Positions 61,743 through 64,000 of a stretch of DNA of 64,000 bases are shown here, in pieces (position 1 is the stretch's first letter; each line of letters opens with the position of its first letter). The position numbers and the translations under genes are program-made. The notes below the pieces were generated by a model. The model did no database searches, was not told the DNA's origin, and was given only the letters and a program-made list of their open reading frames with translations. This stretch comes from Streptomyces sp. NBC_00690 (lineage in GTDB: Bacteria > Actinomycetota > Actinomycetes > Streptomycetales > Streptomycetaceae): positions 8,149,501 to 8,213,500 of the forward strand of contig NZ_CP109009.1 of assembly GCF_036226685.1 (NCBI RefSeq), written 5' to 3'.

Positions 61743-62963
61743 TCAGCTGGCTTCGGTCGCCGTTGCGGGTCGGACGGCGGTGACGGGGAGCACGGGGATC
61801 GTGTCCGGCCGGGAAGGTTTGATCGCGAGGGCGATGAGGGCGGTGAGGATGCCCACCACTCCCATCAATGTCCAGGCGGCCGGATAGCCGGGGCCGTCGG
61901 CGAGCAGCCCGAAGGCCCAGGGGAGGACGAATCCACCGACGGCGGAGACGGTGAGCATCAGACCGATCGCGGTGCTGAGGTGTTCGGGGGCGATGTGTGG
62001 GGAGTCGCCGGGGGCGGTCTGCCAGATGGCGAAGGTGAAGTTGAACATAAAGCCGATGCCGACGGCTGGTATCCAGAAGGTCGCGGGACCGGACAGGGGG
62101 AGCGCCAGGAGGAAGAGGCTCTCCAGTATGGCGCCGGCGATGAAGAGGCTACGGGTGCTGCCGAACCTGTCGGCGATCCAGCCCGCCGCGATGCTCCCCG
62201 GTACTCCGGCCATGCCGATGAGGAAGGCGGCGGCGGCGACCGTGGAGCCGGACAGCCCACGGTGCTCACCGTAGGAGGCGATCAGTTGGGAGCCGGTCAG
62301 ATAGGCGCCGTAGGCACCGAAGAAGGCGATGCCGTACAACCAGATGTCCCGGTTGCCCAGGGTCCGCCGCAGCCCCTCGCGGGTCAAGTGCACGCCCTGG
62401 AGGGCATCCGCACCGGGTGGGATGCGGAAGAAGACGGCGCTGGCGGCGGCGACGGCGAGGCAGAACACACCGCCGATGACCAGTGAGGTGCGCCAGGAGG
62501 TGGCCGCGGTGATGTCCGCCCATACGTACAGTCCGAGCGCGGTGCCCACGCTGAACGCGGCGGAGGAGATACCGAGTGCCAGGGTGTGATGTCTCTCGCG
62601 GAACCACACACTGACGGCCGCGATACCCACTGCGGCGAAGACCGAGGCCCCCACCCCGCACAACGCCCGCCAGATGATCAGTTCGGTGAAGCTCTGGGCG
62701 GTCGCCGAGAGCAGGGCGCCGAGGCCCTCCACGGCGAGACCGAGGGCGAGTACCTTGCGCAGTCCCCATTTCGTGGCCAGGAAGCCACCGGGGATGTGCA
62801 GCAGTCCATATGCTGCGACGAAGATGGAGATGAGCATTGCCACCGACGGGACGGTGAGTCCGAACTCGTCCGCGATGGGACCGAAACCCGTGGCGATGTT
62901 GAACCAGTTGACGGTCATCGCCACGAACCCGAGCGAGACCAGCGTAAGCATTCCCCACTTCAT
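61743..62963 (-). CDS. MFS transporter, aromatic-acid/anion symporter type
   Basis: This 406-residue protein has about twelve hydrophobic segments. N-terminal sequence GMLTLVSLGFVAMTVNWFNI and the motif GFLATKWGLRKVLALGLAVE are typical of the anion:cation symporter MFS group. A second copy of the basic loop is AGWIADRFGSTRSLFIAG. It lies between the formamidase-like gene and LysR, on the same strand as the catabolic operon. So uptake of tryptophan-derived aromatics such as anthranilate, kynurenine or 3-hydroxyanthranilate is likely, though substrate is inferred. GAGGAGC precedes the ATG at 62963. Confidence 0.88.
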   Translation of the reverse strand: MKWGMLTLVSLGFVAMTVNWFNIATGFGPIADEFGLTVPSVAMLISIFVAAYGLLHIPGGFLATKWGLRKVLALGLAVEGLGALLSATAQSFTELIIWRALCGVGASVFAAVGIAAVSVWFRERHHTLALGISSAAFSVGTALGLYVWADITAATSWRTSLVIGGVFCLAVAAASAVFFRIPPGADALQGVHLTREGLRRTLGNRDIWLYGIAFFGAYGAYLTGSQLIASYGEHRGLSGSTVAAAAFLIGMAGVPGSIAAGWIADRFGSTRSLFIAGAILESLFLLALPLSGPATFWIPAVGIGFMFNFTFAIWQTAPGDSPHIAPEHLSTAIGLMLTVSAVGGFVLPWAFGLLADGPGYPAAWTLMGVVGILTALIALAIKPSRPDTIPVLPVTAVRPATATEAS

Positions 62964-63022
62964 GCGGTGCTCCTCTTTCGGCGGCCGGACGCCCTGCGGT
63001 AGGCGTCCGGATGTGGTTCGCC

Positions 63023-63922
63023 TCAGACCCGCCTTCGGACGGTTCTGGCTGCTCCGGCGGCTGTAGAGGATTGGTCCACCAGGTGCACCAGCCGTTCGAA
63101 CAGCGCGGAATCCGGGTCGGCGAGGTCGAGGAAGATGTCGTAGTGGTGACGGCCGGGGACGACCAATAGACTGGCCGGGGCGTGCGCGGAGTAGGAGTCG
63201 TGGAATCGGGAGCTCTGCTCCAGGAAGCCGGTGCCGTCGTGTTCGGCGACGGCGATGACTGCCCGCGGATGGGTGGTCGCGGGGAAGTCGGCGAGCAGGG
63301 GGCTGAGGGCTGCCGCGCGTTGTGCGTCCAGCCCCAGCCATTCGTTGGCGAAGGACTTGACCAGCGGTCTTAGATCGAAGAGGCCGCTGATGGGCAGGGC
63401 GCCCTTCACCACGTCGGGCGGTAGCCCCAGTGGTTCTTGCCACCCACCGACCATGGTGGTGGCGGTGAGGTGTCCACCGGCCGAACTGCCTCCGACGACG
63501 ATGCGATCGGGGTCGAGGCCGAAGTCGGCGCCGTGTCGGTGGATCCAGGCCACGGCAGCCCGGACCTGTCGGACGATCTCCTCCAAGGAGGCGGTGGGCG
63601 CCAGTGTGTAGTCGATGGAGACGGTGGCGATTCCGGCGTCATTCAGTGCGCCGGCCATGAAGGCGGTGTCATGGCGCGACAGCATCCGCCAGTAGCCGCC
63701 GTGCACCGCCAGGAAGACCGGGCGTGGTCCTTCGTCGCTCACCCCCCACACATCAAGACGCTCATCGCTGTGCTCGTCGTAGGCGATGGCCCGGTGTCCG
63801 GCGAGCGGGCCCGTCACCCGCTCCGACTCCGTGCGGTAGGCGGTGACGGTACGCCGGAACTCGGTTTCCTCGACGGTCAGTCGGACGTTGTACGCGGCGT
63901 CGATGCACGGGTCGGAGCTCAT
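63023..63922 (-). CDS. Kynurenine formamidase-like alpha/beta hydrolase
   Basis: The 299-residue cytoplasmic hydrolase has the HGGYW motif (VFLAVHGGYWRMLSRHDTAF) diagnostic of kynurenine formamidases. The nucleophile elbow is VVGGSSAGGHLTATTMVGG, the likely acid is in VIAVAEHDGTGFLEQSSRFH and the histidine in VVPGRHHYDIF. It would convert N-formylkynurenine to kynurenine. Its place just upstream of a 3-hydroxyanthranilate operon supports that role. Kynureninase, kynurenine monooxygenase and tryptophan dioxygenase are not in this window and may lie beyond the right edge. Another formamide or ester substrate is possible. Confidence 0.75.
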   Translation of the reverse strand: MSSDPCIDAAYNVRLTVEETEFRRTVTAYRTESERVTGPLAGHRAIAYDEHSDERLDVWGVSDEGPRPVFLAVHGGYWRMLSRHDTAFMAGALNDAGIATVSIDYTLAPTASLEEIVRQVRAAVAWIHRHGADFGLDPDRIVVGGSSAGGHLTATTMVGGWQEPLGLPPDVVKGALPISGLFDLRPLVKSFANEWLGLDAQRAAALSPLLADFPATTHPRAVIAVAEHDGTGFLEQSSRFHDSYSAHAPASLLVVPGRHHYDIFLDLADPDSALFERLVHLVDQSSTAAGAARTVRRRV

Positions 63923-63929
63923 GGCGCGC

Positions 63930-64000
63930 TCAGCTCGCCCCGGCTTCGCCGTCAGCGAGGAACGCTCGGATCTGGTCGGCCACCACCTCCGGCGAGTCCA
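63930..64000 (-). CDS. Alpha/beta hydrolase, C-terminal fragment
   Basis: The last 23 codons of a gene entering from the right edge: ...DSPEVVADQIRAFLADGEAGAS then stop. The SPEVVADQIRAFL helix is typical of the C terminus of alpha/beta hydrolases, following the catalytic histidine. The stop is 7 bp before the formamidase-like start on the same strand, so it is probably in the same operon. The rest is outside the window. Confidence 0.6.
   Translation of the reverse strand, partial: DSPEVVADQIRAFLADGEAGAS

Overview
The window is about 70% GC, with strongly GC-biased third codon positions, GTG/TTG starts, purine-rich ribosome sites, long secreted proteins and large two-strand gene neighbourhoods. 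One gene carries a TTA leucine codon. Together these point to a Streptomyces-like actinomycete chromosome. No rRNA, intact tRNA, CRISPR array or phage structural module is visible.

Layout. 1-9.2 kb: tail of an ArsR-type regulator, Spo0M-like protein, SUKH-like protein, aminoglycoside-phosphotransferase-fold kinase, DUF3048 lipoprotein, a small secreted protein, an IS1182-like insertion sequence (5617-7419, 18-bp perfect terminal repeats, 5-bp target duplication, frameshifted transposase), then a secreted VCBS/FG-GAP protein. 9.3-20 kb: divergent AraC- and LuxR-type regulators, an FAD oxidoreductase, a short-chain dehydrogenase, an acyl-esterase-type hydrolase, an AlkZ-like DNA glycosylase, and a 798-residue exported, C-terminally membrane-anchored protein with a zinc deaminase signature. 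20-28 kb: Tat-exported spermidine-dehydrogenase-like flavoprotein, secreted alpha/beta hydrolase, a two-gene membrane module, an Imm49 immunity protein, DUF1992 and VOC proteins. 28-33 kb: a fused E1 alpha/beta plus E2 2-oxoacid dehydrogenase operon, divergent from a VOC gene and a GntR/FCD regulator, with two ATTGNATCCAAT-type operators in the shared promoter region.

33-53 kb: MFS transporter with a TTA codon, large subtilisin-like protease, isolated maltokinase N-cap protein, lipoprotein, DUF3040 protein, NarL-type two-component pair, CPA2 antiporter with a small regulatory partner, SulP transporter preceded by a possible 17-codon leader ORF, CPBP protease, cupin, and a Ser/Thr kinase with a seven-bladed WD40 propeller.

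53-64 kb: a tightly packed minus-strand operon encoding every step from 3-hydroxyanthranilate to pyruvate and acetyl-CoA: ring-cleaving dioxygenase, ACMS decarboxylase, aminomuconate-semialdehyde dehydrogenase, RidA-type deaminase, oxalocrotonate decarboxylase, hydratase, aldolase and acylating acetaldehyde dehydrogenase. It is preceded on the same strand by a LysR regulator, an MFS transporter, a kynurenine-formamidase-like hydrolase and the tail of another hydrolase. This is the best-understood functional unit in the window. The least explained items are the exported deaminase-like membrane protein, the two-gene coiled-coil membrane module, and a palindrome at 45748-45780 shaped like a tRNA acceptor/T-arm minihelix.
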